A stretch of 64,000 bases of DNA from Clostridiales bacterium (GCA_004557655.1 SFGJ01000001.1:62001-126000); one strand, 5' to 3'. Shown: positions 31,444 through 39,480, counted from the stretch's first letter. Numbers and translations are program-made. The notes: generated by a model from the letters alone, not told the origin.

Positions 31444-32370
31444 TCAAAGGATTTCCTTGATTGCAGCTGCAATCTGATCACCGGTGAGACCATACTCACG
31501 CAGCACATCAACAGCCTTGCCGGACTGCCCAAACTGATCGTTCACACCGATCTTCTTGAACTTGCAGTTTACCTTTCCCATGAGCACCTCGGCAACGGCG
31601 TCACCCAGACCGCCAATGACACTATGTTCCTCTACCGTCACCACATGGCCGCATTTCTCAGCATATTCAGTGATGCAGGCGGCATCAATCGGCTTTATCG
31701 TGTGAATATTGATAACGGCCGCGTGAACTCCCTCTGCAGTGAGGAGCTTGGCAGCTTCCAAAGCCTCGGCCACCATCAGTCCGCAGGCAAAAATTGCAAC
31801 ATCTTTACCGTCTTGCAGGACATTTGCCTTACCGATCTCAAAGGGATAGTCTTCCTCAAAAACAGGCGTGGCCAGACGAGCGGTGCGCATATAGGCAGGC
31901 CCCTGGAACTCTGCCAAAGCGAATGTCGCTTTGCGGGCTTCATTAGCATCGGCGGGAACAATAACAGTCATACCGGGAATCAAACGCATCAGTCCTATGT
32001 CTTCCAGGCATTGGTGGCTGCCGCCGTCCTCACCCACGGAGACACCAGCATGGGAGCAGCAGATCTTAACATTAAATTTGGGATATGCTATGGAATTACG
32101 AATCTGCTCATATGCACGGCCGGCACCGAACATTGCGAAAGTAGAGCAGAAAGGGATCAAACCCATGGTGGACAGGCCAGCACCTATGTCCATCATGTTG
32201 CACTCGGCAATGCCGCAGTCAAAGAATCGATCAGGATAAGCTGCCTTAAAATATTTGGTCATGGTCGCGCCGGCCAAGTCAGCATCCAGTACGACGATCT
32301 TATCATTGATAGCGCCCAGCTCCACAAGAGCCTTGCCATATGCTTCACGGGTTGCGATTTTTTCACTCAT
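31444..32370 (-). CDS. Transketolase, C-terminal subunit
   Basis: The pyrimidine-binding and C-terminal half of a split transketolase (308 residues), acting with the N-terminal subunit encoded just upstream. The glutamate activating ThDP is in FDCGIAECNMMDIGAGL (near residues 50-66), and VVTVEEHSVIGGLGDAVAE marks the C-terminal domain. Split transketolases are usual in anaerobes and archaea. The pair interconverts sugar phosphates of the pentose phosphate pathway. It begins four bases after the N-subunit stop. Confidence 0.93.
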   Translation of the reverse strand: MSEKIATREAYGKALVELGAINDKIVVLDADLAGATMTKYFKAAYPDRFFDCGIAECNMMDIGAGLSTMGLIPFCSTFAMFGAGRAYEQIRNSIAYPKFNVKICCSHAGVSVGEDGGSHQCLEDIGLMRLIPGMTVIVPADANEARKATFALAEFQGPAYMRTARLATPVFEEDYPFEIGKANVLQDGKDVAIFACGLMVAEALEAAKLLTAEGVHAAVINIHTIKPIDAACITEYAEKCGHVVTVEEHSVIGGLGDAVAEVLMGKVNCKFKKIGVNDQFGQSGKAVDVLREYGLTGDQIAAAIKEIL

Positions 32371-32374
32371 AATT

Positions 32375-33184
32375 TCAGTCCTCCAGTTCCTTCAAAGCCT
32401 GCTCACGTTGTTCGGCATTGGGAGCCTTGCCGTGCCAGCCTGCTTGATTTTCCATAAAGGATACGCCTTTGCCCTTGACCGTATGGGCCAAGATGCATTT
32501 GGGAATGCCTGAGGAATGAGGAGCGGCCAGTGCCATCTCTATGGCATTTAAATCATGGCCGTCAATCTCGTAGAGATCGAAACCAAATGCTTTCAGTTTA
32601 GCTGCCATATCACCCAGGCACATGACCTCGTCGTTGCTGCCGTCGATCTGCAGGCCGTTGTTGTCAATGATGACGGTAAGGTTGTCCAGATGATAATGGG
32701 CAGCAGCCATGAAAGCCTCCCAGATCTGGCCTTCCTGACATTCTCCATCACCCAGCAGCGTGAAGACCTGTGTGTCCTTGCCCAGTTTTTTGGCGCCCAA
32801 CGCCATACCAACGGCAATGGAGCACCCTTGGCCCAGAGAACCAGTGGATGCGTCTACACCCGGGACCTTCTTACAGTCCGGATGGCCCTGAAGAATGCTG
32901 TGAAGCTGGCGGAAATTGTCATACTCGCTGCGGGCAATAAAGCCTAAGCTGGCTAAAACAGCATAGTAGCATGGGGCGCTGTGGCCCTTACTGAGTACAA
33001 AGCGATCCCGACCGTCCCACTTGGGGTTCTTGGGGTCCAGTCGCATATGGTTATAAAATACGCTGGTCATGAGTTCCACTGCGGACAGAGATCCGCCCGG
33101 ATGCCCGCTGCCGGAATTGGCTGTCATGGTTATAATATCACGACGCACCTGCCTACAGATTTTGGAAAGTTCAGTCGTATTCAT
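32375..33184 (-). CDS. Transketolase, N-terminal subunit
   Basis: The diphosphate-binding half of the split transketolase (269 residues). Substrate-side NSGSGHPGGSLSAVEL lies at residues 23-38, and the ThDP/Mg motif GDGECQEGQIWEA is near 149-161, followed by the asparagine of IIDNNGLQIDG. The ribosome site is TGGAGG. It is the first gene of the two-gene operon behind a sigma-A type promoter at 33216-33244. Confidence 0.94.
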   Translation of the reverse strand: MNTTELSKICRQVRRDIITMTANSGSGHPGGSLSAVELMTSVFYNHMRLDPKNPKWDGRDRFVLSKGHSAPCYYAVLASLGFIARSEYDNFRQLHSILQGHPDCKKVPGVDASTGSLGQGCSIAVGMALGAKKLGKDTQVFTLLGDGECQEGQIWEAFMAAAHYHLDNLTVIIDNNGLQIDGSNDEVMCLGDMAAKLKAFGFDLYEIDGHDLNAIEMALAAPHSSGIPKCILAHTVKGKGVSFMENQAGWHGKAPNAEQREQALKELED

Positions 33185-33215
33185 GAGTAACCTCCATTTA
33201 TTTAAATACGAAAAA

Positions 33216-33244
33216 ATGATACATCATTTACACTCTAAAGTCAA
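33216..33244 (-). promoter_or_regulatory. Sigma-A promoter of the transketolase operon
   Basis: On the minus strand: TTGACT (33244-33239), 17 nt, TATCAT (33221-33216), 32 bases before the ATG. Confidence 0.75.
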
Positions 33245-33303
33245 GTTTTGACACCTATCGGGACACAATTATAAAGAGGGAAGGGGAGAGATGCATTCAG
33301 AAA

Positions 33304-34320
33304 CTATTCTTTACTTTTCTCTTTGATTTTTACATGTGACAAGGGGTTTGCCTTTGCGGCAATCCGAAGTGAATCATTATCAATATGCGTATATATTTCG
33401 GTTGTATTCAAATGTTCGTGACCTAAAACTTCCTGCACAGCTTTAACATCTACACCATTTTGCAGCATAAGCGTAGCTGCTGTATGGCGCAGCTTGTGGG
33501 AGGAATATTTTTGGCTGTCCAAACCGGCCTCAGCCAGGTGCTTTTTCACTAGGCTGTGAACTGTGGCCCGGCTGATCCGCTGACGGTTTCTGGAAACAAA
33601 TAAGGCATCCTGATCCTTGCCGCCAATCACCGGGCGCACTTGTAGGTACATTACAATAGCATCCTTGCAGGCTTTATTGAGGTAAACGATGCGTACTTTA
33701 TTGCCTTTACCCAATACACGGAGCGCATCATCCTGAATATCAGAGCGATTTAGCCCAATCAGTTCAGAAATCCGAAGTCCACAGTTCAGAAACAGAGTCA
33801 AAATACAAAGATCGCGCTCACTATTTGGGCCATCGACAGTTTCCAAGAGCCGAATGCTCTCGTCCAGTGTTAAATAACAGGGAAGCGTTTTGCGAATTTT
33901 GGGCGAATCAATGTCCTGAATTGGGTTTTCAGGCAACAAATGCACCTTATTGCAAAGATAGTTAAAAAATGAACGAAGTGTGGCTACTTTACGAGCACGG
34001 GAAGATGCGGACAAACCTTTATTTGATTTTTCGCTGTTCGGCCGCTGCAACCTATCTCGACTGAGATACGCCAAGTAACTGTAAACATCGGTCAGGGTAA
34101 TAGAACGAATAAAGTCAATATCAATATCACGAATGTCTATCTGATCCAGCTTGAGGCCGATAAACTCAGGTTCATGGAGCTGCCTAATATATCTTAAAAA
34201 ATTGCGGAGATCTAAGTAATATTCGTCAACGGTTTTCTGAGAGTGCGCTTTGACTGTTTCATGGTAGGACAGAAATTCCAAAAGGATTTTTGGCGAATCC
34301 AGTCGATAATCCATAGCCAT
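33304..34320 (-). CDS. Tyrosine recombinase (Xer/integrase family)
   Basis: A 338-residue site-specific recombinase. The catalytic residues are complete: Arg183 (CGLRISEL), His275 and Arg278 (SHKLRHT), His301 (LGHEHLNTT) and nucleophile Tyr310 (IYTH). The N-terminal SAM-like domain is longer than in the XerD-like protein of this window, with an extra segment (about residues 60-110). No excisionase, relaxase or phage gene is nearby, so it is more likely a housekeeping XerC-like or stand-alone recombinase than an element integrase. The ATG has GGAGG ten bases upstream. A perfect AT-rich palindrome lies about 75 bases upstream. Confidence 0.87.
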   Translation of the reverse strand: MAMDYRLDSPKILLEFLSYHETVKAHSQKTVDEYYLDLRNFLRYIRQLHEPEFIGLKLDQIDIRDIDIDFIRSITLTDVYSYLAYLSRDRLQRPNSEKSNKGLSASSRARKVATLRSFFNYLCNKVHLLPENPIQDIDSPKIRKTLPCYLTLDESIRLLETVDGPNSERDLCILTLFLNCGLRISELIGLNRSDIQDDALRVLGKGNKVRIVYLNKACKDAIVMYLQVRPVIGGKDQDALFVSRNRQRISRATVHSLVKKHLAEAGLDSQKYSSHKLRHTAATLMLQNGVDVKAVQEVLGHEHLNTTEIYTHIDNDSLRIAAKANPLSHVKIKEKSKE

Positions 34321-34396
34321 AATATGAATTCCTCCAGTCTGTGCAGTTATTGCAAATCAATGATTTACTCTTTCTTTACCCATTATCCTTCTCTCT

Positions 34397-34426
34397 AACT
34401 AAACAAAATTTTTATTTTGTTTAGTT
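34397..34426. repeat. Perfect AT-rich palindrome upstream of the recombinase
   Basis: Thirteen-base arms AACTAAACAAAAT / ATTTTGTTTAGTT around TTTT. Read as a recombination core it gives 11-bp arms with an 8-bp centre. It could be a recombinase site, an operator or a weak terminator. It has no match to the dif consensus that I can see. Confidence 0.7.
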
Positions 34427-34439
34427 AATAATGCCTAAG

Positions 34440-34469
34440 TATCGGGAAGTAGCTTGTACTCCCCGATAC
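34440..34469 (-). terminator. GC-containing inverted repeat after ptb, possible terminator
   Basis: Arms GTATCGGG / CCCGATAC with inner AGTA/TACT. It lies just beyond the ptb stop on the minus strand, but lacks a proper T-tract, so termination is uncertain. Confidence 0.45.
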
Positions 34470-34515
34470 AATAATAACATATGAATTTGGCTGTGTCAAT
34501 CCTTGCGGGTCAGTC

Positions 34516-35418
34516 TTACCCTTTGATGCAGCGCAGCACAGCCATAAGAATGGAATAATACTTGCTGTCGGGTGTGTCAGCGCGGCTTGTGATAATAACC
34601 GGGCAGGATGCGCCGCAGATGGTGCTGGCCATAGTCTTTCCGGCTATATAGGTACATGCTTTGTAGAGTACATTGCCGATTTCAATGAACGGAACCAACA
34701 ATATGTCAGCTCGACCGGCCACGGGATCCTTAATGGACTTATGCTTTACGGACTCCATGGAAATTGCTCCGTCCAGAGCTAAGGGTCCGGAAATGATGCA
34801 TCCCTCCACTCCCCTCTTTGCGATCTCCGCGGCGGAAACGGTACTTGCCATCTTTTCGGTGACATTTTCCACGGCAGACAGAACTGCAACCTTTGGGCAA
34901 TCAATTCCCAATGCCCTTGCCACAGGAATAGCGTTTTCCACGATACCAATTTGGGTTTCCACATCGGGATTGATATTAATGGCGGCGTCGGTGATCATTA
35001 CAAAGCGGCCTTCATACTCAAAAATACCACATTGACTCACCAGACGGCGTCCGCTCTCGGGGATCAGCCCCGTTTCACGGTTCAGGATGGCCCGGGCAAA
35101 GTTTGAAGTCTGCAGGATCCCCTTCATGGGAATGTCAGCCTGCCCATCTTTCACCAGCTTAATGGCGATCTTTGCTGACTCCAATTCTTCGCCTTCAAAA
35201 TCAATGATCTCATAATCCTTCTCGCACTCGCCCATCTCATGAAGCATGCGAATGATCTCATTCTTTTTTCCGATGAGAGTTCCCTCCACCACACCTCTGC
35301 GCTTTGCGTTGACAACCGCACTCAGAGCCGGCTCGTCGTGGGCATTGGCCAGTGCAATTCGCTTTTTCATATTCTGCGACAGAACATAAGATTCAATTTC
35401 TTCAAAAGATGTAAACAT
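34516..35418 (-). CDS. ptb: Phosphate butyryltransferase (Ptb-like phosphotransacylase)
   Basis: A 300-residue enzyme of the phosphate acetyl/butyryltransferase family. It converts an acyl-CoA, probably butyryl-CoA, and phosphate to acyl-phosphate and CoA. The length (about 300, not about 330) and the opening (EEIESYVLSQNMKKRIALANAHDEPAL) favour Ptb over Pta. Conserved blocks are KGILQTSNFARAILN (near 99-113), VMITDAAININPD and the C-terminal GASCPVIITSRADTPDSKYYSI. It is alone: no butyrate kinase gene is adjacent. GGGAGG precedes the ATG. Confidence 0.82.
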   Translation of the reverse strand: MFTSFEEIESYVLSQNMKKRIALANAHDEPALSAVVNAKRRGVVEGTLIGKKNEIIRMLHEMGECEKDYEIIDFEGEELESAKIAIKLVKDGQADIPMKGILQTSNFARAILNRETGLIPESGRRLVSQCGIFEYEGRFVMITDAAININPDVETQIGIVENAIPVARALGIDCPKVAVLSAVENVTEKMASTVSAAEIAKRGVEGCIISGPLALDGAISMESVKHKSIKDPVAGRADILLVPFIEIGNVLYKACTYIAGKTMASTICGASCPVIITSRADTPDSKYYSILMAVLRCIKG

Positions 35419-35454
35419 ATTTTTCCTCCCTGTCTACAGGATTAGTATAAAGCA

Positions 35455-35483
35455 ATTATACGCCCGCTTGGCAACAAAAACAA
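35455..35483 (-). promoter_or_regulatory. Probable sigma-A promoter of ptb
   Basis: On the minus strand: TTGTTT (35483-35478), 17 nt, TATAAT (35460-35455), 37 bases before the start. Confidence 0.5.
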
Positions 35484-35521
35484 CAATAATTCTTATATTT
35501 TGAATGTTATTAAGAATTTAC

Positions 35522-35550
35522 TTGTAATCTCAATGGATCTGCTGTATACT
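35522..35550 (+). promoter_or_regulatory. Sigma-A promoter of the small membrane protein
   Basis: TTGTAA (35522-35527), 17 nt, TATACT (35545-35550). It lies downstream of an in-frame ATG at 35500, which supports the later start at 35578. Confidence 0.65.
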
Positions 35551-35577
35551 ACATATAGTTTATTGGGAGGTTGGGCT

Positions 35578-35772
35578 ATGTTCTGGAATATATTCTTTTA
35601 CGCTGTCATCGCGGTCGGTGGCCTGCTGTTTTTGGGCTTGCTCTATTACCGGATCGATTGGGCGCGCCATCCGGAGAAATACAAAGACCTTGAAGAGTCC
35701 GGCAGCAATGAAAATAAAGGAAAAGAAGTCTCTTCAAAGAAAACAAAGTCCAAAAAAAATAAGAAGAAGTGA
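35578..35772 (+). CDS. Small single-span membrane protein of unknown function
   Basis: A 64-residue protein. The membrane helix is at about residues 3-22 (NIFFYAVIAVGGLLFLGLLYY), followed by RIDWARHPEKYKDLEE and a highly basic Lys/Ser tail. I do not recognise the family. It has its own promoter and terminator, so it is a single-gene unit. The upstream in-frame ATG (35500) is unlikely because the promoter overlaps that region, and GGGAGG is well placed for the ATG at 35578. Confidence 0.6.
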   Translation: MFWNIFFYAVIAVGGLLFLGLLYYRIDWARHPEKYKDLEESGSNENKGKEVSSKKTKSKKNKKK

Positions 35773-35778
35773 AAACTA

Positions 35779-35808
35779 AGGCAGGTGAAATAATCACCTG
35801 CCTTTTTA
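35779..35808 (+). terminator. Terminator after the small membrane protein
   Basis: Perfect 10-bp arms AGGCAGGTGA / TCACCTGCCT around AATAA, followed by T5. Confidence 0.9.
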
Positions 35809-35834
35809 TGTGATCCAAGTTCCCTGTCAGTGGC

Positions 35835-37205
35835 TTATAGCGCATCATGCACCAAAAGCTGCAGCACCTGTCCGACATTTTTGACCGGAATAAGCTGTAA
35901 ATCTTTTGGTGTACGGAGTTTATCCAACTGCTGCGCCGGTATGATGCATTTGGTAAAGCCCAGTCGATGCACTTCCCCAAGCCGCTGCTGAGCGTGGCTG
36001 ATGCTGCGCACCTCACCGGAAAGGCCCACTTCCCCTACAGCGGCCAGCTTTGCGGGAATAGGCTTGTCCAGATAGCTGGATGCTATGGCCACCAAGGTCG
36101 CCAGATCCGCTGCGGGTTCATCCAGCGTTAAACCGCCAATGATGTTGAAAAAAGCATCACACTGGGATACCTTCAGTTTGCCCCGCTTCTCCAACACCGC
36201 AAGCAGCATTGAGGCCCTGTTGGTGTCCAGACCATTGCAGGTACGACGTGGATAATTGGCATTGGACGGTGCAATCAAGGCCTGAATTTCGGCCAAAACA
36301 GGCCGGGCACCCTCCATCACGCAGGTCACACAGGAGCCGGGAGCATCCTCCGGTCTGCCGGACAGAAGCATTTCGGATGGTTTTTCCACCTCGCGCAGCC
36401 CACAATCCATCATCTCGAATACGCCGATCTCATTGGTTGCACCGAAGCGATTTTTTGCCGCCCGCAGGATCCGATAAGCCATGTGCTGCTCACCTTCAAA
36501 ATACAGCACACAATCAACCATGTGTTCCAGCACCTTTGGCCCTGCAATAAATCCGTCTTTATTCACATGGCCAATGACAAAAACAGTGACATTACCCTCT
36601 TTGGCAAGCTGCATCAGCTTCATGGTGCAGTTTTTTACCTGTCCCACGCTGCCTGCCGGGGAATTCAGTTCCTCATCATACAAAGTCTGGATGGAGTCCA
36701 CAATGATTACATCCGGCCGCTCCTCGTACACACACTCTATCACATCGCCCAGATTAGTTTCGGACAGCACATAGAGGCTGTCGCTCTCCGCCTGCAACCG
36801 CTTTGCCCGGAGCTTTAGCTGATGGACAGATTCCTCACCGGAAATGTAGAGCACACGGAACTGCTCACCAAGTTTTTTACAAATCTGCAGCATCAGTGTA
36901 GATTTTCCAATACCCGGTGCGCCACCCACCAGCACCAAAGAGCCCTTTACGGCGCCTCCGCCTAAAACACGATCCAACTCTCGCATTCCGGTGGAAAAAC
37001 GGATTTCCTCATCACCATGTAAATCTGTAATATTTTCTAACTTTACAGATGTTTTATTAAAAGGTTTTTTTCCTATCTTTAAAGATTTTTTTTGCTCCGG
37101 CTGCTCTACAATTGAATTCCATGCGCCGCAGGCGCTGCAGCGACCTGCCCACTTAGGTGTTTCATTGCCGCACTCGGTGCAAAAAAACATAGTTTTAGAT
37201 TTCAT
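35835..37205 (-). CDS. radA: DNA repair protein RadA (Sms)
   Basis: A 456-residue RecA-related ATPase promoting branch migration in recombination. The N-terminal zinc finger is CTECGNETPKWAGRCSACGAW (Cys9-Cys12 and Cys24-Cys27). Walker A is GGAPGIGKST near residues 91-100, and the RadA-specific KNRFG motif is in AKNRFGATNEIGVFEM. The C-terminal Lon-like domain carries EVGLSGEVRSI. It overlaps cwlD by four bases and follows it in the same direction, so it may be carried on cwlD transcripts. Confidence 0.95.
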   Translation of the reverse strand: MKSKTMFFCTECGNETPKWAGRCSACGAWNSIVEQPEQKKSLKIGKKPFNKTSVKLENITDLHGDEEIRFSTGMRELDRVLGGGAVKGSLVLVGGAPGIGKSTLMLQICKKLGEQFRVLYISGEESVHQLKLRAKRLQAESDSLYVLSETNLGDVIECVYEERPDVIIVDSIQTLYDEELNSPAGSVGQVKNCTMKLMQLAKEGNVTVFVIGHVNKDGFIAGPKVLEHMVDCVLYFEGEQHMAYRILRAAKNRFGATNEIGVFEMMDCGLREVEKPSEMLLSGRPEDAPGSCVTCVMEGARPVLAEIQALIAPSNANYPRRTCNGLDTNRASMLLAVLEKRGKLKVSQCDAFFNIIGGLTLDEPAADLATLVAIASSYLDKPIPAKLAAVGEVGLSGEVRSISHAQQRLGEVHRLGFTKCIIPAQQLDKLRTPKDLQLIPVKNVGQVLQLLVHDAL

Positions 37206-37927
37206 GGCCTATCTCTCTCCGTTTTGCTTTGTAAAAAACCAGACACAATGGCTGCGGAAATGCGTAGTTGATGGTCGTCCGTTTGAAGTTGCTTCACTTC
37301 TGTGGGGTTGGACATGAATCCACATTCAACCAGGATCCCCGGACTATTGATGTTCTTCATTAAGAAAATAGAATCTTCGATTTGCTTGGCATTTTTTACT
37401 TTCCCCTGGTTGATGGTACCATTAAGGGCTTGCTGCACCGAAATAGCCGTCTTCTGGGCCGGATCAATGGCGTTATAGAAAGTCTGTGCACCTTTGACCT
37501 TTGTGCTGGGCAGACTGTTCTGATGGATGCTGATAAGAAAACTCCTCTGTGTTTCATTCACAATCTTCACTCGATTATGCAGATCGGAGACCTTTTTTTC
37601 TCGCAAAGTCTGCGCATCCGGCGAATAGATGGCTCCCTCTCCTGAGCGGGTCAAGGTGATGTTTTGTCCGGTAAAAGTAAATATGCCCTCTAATTTCTGC
37701 ACGATCTGGAGATTAATTCTGCTCTCCGGCACACCGGAGGCAGATACAGCGCCGCCATCTTCTCCGCCGTGGCCTGCATCCAGGACAAGGATCGTATCGG
37801 CAGTGATAGTTTCATGAGAAATGGTCTGCTTATCCCTCTGTGCAAGTAAGCCGAACACAACTGCTCCTGCCAGAAATATCGCCCCGCAAATCAACACAAT
37901 AGTTCGTTTCTTAAGCAATACGATCAC
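37202..37927 (-). CDS. cwlD: N-acetylmuramoyl-L-alanine amidase CwlD
   Basis: A 241-residue, membrane-anchored Amidase_3 enzyme. CwlD removes side chains so that muramic-delta-lactam can form in the spore cortex. The N-terminal anchor is at about residues 9-28. The zinc ligands lie in VLDAGHGGEDGG, in ISIHQNSLPS and in GILVECGFMSNPTE. The chosen start is the GTG at 37927 with GGGGGAG upstream. The in-frame ATG at 37960 overlaps the -10 box of a sigma-E type promoter. CwlD rather than a generic amidase is inferred from size, promoter and sporulation context. Confidence 0.85.
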   Translation of the reverse strand: MIVLLKKRTIVLICGAIFLAGAVVFGLLAQRDKQTISHETITADTILVLDAGHGGEDGGAVSASGVPESRINLQIVQKLEGIFTFTGQNITLTRSGEGAIYSPDAQTLREKKVSDLHNRVKIVNETQRSFLISIHQNSLPSTKVKGAQTFYNAIDPAQKTAISVQQALNGTINQGKVKNAKQIEDSIFLMKNINSPGILVECGFMSNPTEVKQLQTDDHQLRISAAIVSGFLQSKTERDRP

Positions 37928-37949
37928 AGTGCCACTCCCCCTTCGGGTC

Positions 37950-37978
37950 ATTATATGCACCTATTTATGCGTACATTC
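37950..37978 (-). promoter_or_regulatory. Sigma-E type promoter of cwlD
   Basis: On the minus strand: GAATGTA, 14 nt, CATATAAT (seven of eight matches to the sigma-E -10). It is back-to-back with a possible sigma-E promoter for cotJ. Confidence 0.6.
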
Positions 37979-37980
37979 TA

Positions 37981-38009
37981 TCATATTTCTGCGAATATGG
38001 GAATCCCAT
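37981..38009 (+). promoter_or_regulatory. Possible sigma-E promoter of cotJ
   Basis: TCATATT (37981-37987) matches the sigma-E -35 consensus fully. After 14 nt the -10 AATCCCAT is only a partial match. cotJ is sigma-E dependent in B. subtilis. Confidence 0.4.
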
Positions 38010-38078
38010 TTTCTACACTTATAGCATAAAATGGATTGTTCCGTAATGGAATTAAATCCCTATGAGGAGGAAATGAAT

Positions 38079-38552
38079 TTGTATTCGGAAAAATCAGTTG
38101 CAGGAATGGATTCGAATGTCTCTGCCAGCTGCATGCCGCAGCAGGGCAAACTACCGGGAACCTGCGCTTCTCTGGCTTTTCCCTATGTTCCCATGCAAGC
38201 CAATAATCCAAAACAATATGACAAGCGGGAAGCTCTGCAACAGGGCACGCTGTTTCCCGGTTTGGATCTGCCCTTCCATCGGGAGTTGAAAAGCCGTTTT
38301 CCAGCTGTAAATACTGCGCTGTCGGAGCTAATGGCACTGGACTTTGCCGTTGATGAGCTTGGGCTGTATTTGACCACTCATGCCGACGATAAAGAAGCTC
38401 TATCGCTGTATTGGAACTATATTGAACTTGCGCGAGAGGGCCGTAAACGCTATCAGGAAACCTACGGTCCTCTGCTGCAAACAGATCTAACCCCGGGTAG
38501 TTTCCGATGGCTGGATGATCCTTGGCCCTGGGACGAAGGAGGAAATAGCTGA
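38079..38552 (+). CDS. Fused spore coat protein CotJA-CotJB
   Basis: A single 157-residue protein combining two usually separate spore coat proteins. Residues 28-66 are CotJA-like (LAFPYVPMQ, then ALQQGTLFPGLDLPF). Residues 74-153 are CotJB-like (LMALDFAVDELGLYLTTHADDKEAL, then YGPL and the ending DPWPWDE). The reading frame is uninterrupted. The start is uncertain: AGGAGG at 38065-38070 is best spaced for the TTG at 38079, and an ATG at 38073 is very close to it. The stop overlaps the cotJC start (TGATG). CotJA and CotJB normally help place CotJC in the inner coat. Confidence 0.82.
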   Translation: MYSEKSVAGMDSNVSASCMPQQGKLPGTCASLAFPYVPMQANNPKQYDKREALQQGTLFPGLDLPFHRELKSRFPAVNTALSELMALDFAVDELGLYLTTHADDKEALSLYWNYIELAREGRKRYQETYGPLLQTDLTPGSFRWLDDPWPWDEGGNS

Positions 38553-39148
38553 TGTTTGTTTATGAAAAGAAGCTGCAATATCCTGTTCGAATCACAAATC
38601 CAAACCCCAAGTTGGCATCAGTAATCATCAGCCAATACGGTGGTCCCGACGGTGAGTTGGGCGCTTCCCTACGCTATTTAAGCCAGCGCTACGCCATGCC
38701 ATACTCCGAATTAAAGGGCCTGCTTACGGACATCGGTACAGAGGAGCTGGGCCATCTTGAGATGATCGGGACTATCGTTCATCAACTTACCCGAAACCTT
38801 TCAGAGAAAGATATTCGTACAGCCGGTTTTGACGCATATTTCGTGGACCATACCACCGGGGTCTATCCAACTGCCGCCTCGGGCTTCCCGTGGAATGCGG
38901 CCTCAATGGCAGTTAAGGGAGATGTGATCGCCGATCTGACAGAGAATTTAGCTGCCGAGCAGAAAGCACGCGTTACCTATGACAATATTCTGCGGTTGTC
39001 CGATGACCCAGATGTCAACGATGTCATAAAATTCCTGCGAGCCAGAGAGGTGGTCCATTTCCAGCGCTTCGGCGAGGGTCTTCGTCTGGCTAAGGAAAAG
39101 ATGGATCAAAAGAATATCTATTTCACTAACCCCGCTTTCGACCAATAA
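38552..39148 (+). CDS. cotJC: Spore coat protein CotJC (manganese catalase family)
   Basis: A 198-residue di-manganese catalase-like coat protein. The four-helix ferritin-like fold carries metal ligands in GGPDGELGASLRYLSQR (first Glu, about residue 35), TEELGHLEMIG (Glu and His, about 64-74), AEQKARVTYDNIL and FLRAREVVHFQRFGE. It starts inside the stop codon of the CotJA-CotJB gene, so translation is coupled. In spore formers CotJC is made in the mother cell under sigma-E. Confidence 0.94.
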   Translation: MFVYEKKLQYPVRITNPNPKLASVIISQYGGPDGELGASLRYLSQRYAMPYSELKGLLTDIGTEELGHLEMIGTIVHQLTRNLSEKDIRTAGFDAYFVDHTTGVYPTAASGFPWNAASMAVKGDVIADLTENLAAEQKARVTYDNILRLSDDPDVNDVIKFLRAREVVHFQRFGEGLRLAKEKMDQKNIYFTNPAFDQ

Positions 39149-39154
39149 GTAATA

Positions 39155-39187
39155 AAAGGGACTCCGAAAAAACATCGGAGTCCCTGT
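39155..39187. terminator. Bidirectional terminator
   Basis: Perfect 11-bp arms AGGGACTCCGA / TCGGAGTCCCT, with a T-rich tail on the minus strand. It lies between converging cotJC (+) and the small membrane gene (-). Confidence 0.8.
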
Positions 39188-39204
39188 CCTATATTTCTGG
39201 ACTG

Positions 39205-39480
39205 TTACTTATATTTTTTAATTTTGCTCCCTAAAAACATACCGATCAAAACACCCAGAGCCAAGCCCAGCACAGCGTTTCCTAAAGTCTTCCCTACCCA
39301 ATAGCCGGCCAGCATACCAATACCGATGCCCTCCATCATCCAGGAGTTTTGCTCATCCTTACCCTTGTCGGTGTGGCCTTTCCCCTTTTTGCGGAAAAAG
39401 TCAATAATACCTGGTATTAATATGGCTGCAGAAATGCCGCAAACGATCCATGGCAGGGCAGTCTGTACAGCTTCGCTCAT
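39205..39480 (-). CDS. Small membrane protein with glycine-zipper segment, unknown function
   Basis: A 91-residue protein. One membrane helix lies at about residues 9-28 and a second Gly-rich hydrophobic segment at about 50-83 (GIGIGMLAGYWVG, then LGLALGVLIGMFLG), separated by a polar Lys/Asp loop. The glycine spacing suggests close helix packing. I do not recognise a family. It is transcribed alone, convergent with cotJC. A spore or envelope role is possible from position but not shown. Confidence 0.6.
   Translation of the reverse strand: MSEAVQTALPWIVCGISAAILIPGIIDFFRKKGKGHTDKGKDEQNSWMMEGIGIGMLAGYWVGKTLGNAVLGLALGVLIGMFLGSKIKKYK

Noticed and set aside
34397..34426. The AT-rich palindrome as a chromosomal dif site
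   Set aside because: It does not resemble the dif consensus I know and is fully symmetric, whereas dif arms differ. It was kept only as an unassigned palindrome.
33304..34469. Integrated mobile element around the stand-alone recombinase
   Set aside because: The neighbours are housekeeping genes (transketolase, ptb). There is no second attachment-site copy, excisionase, relaxase, or visible change in base composition.
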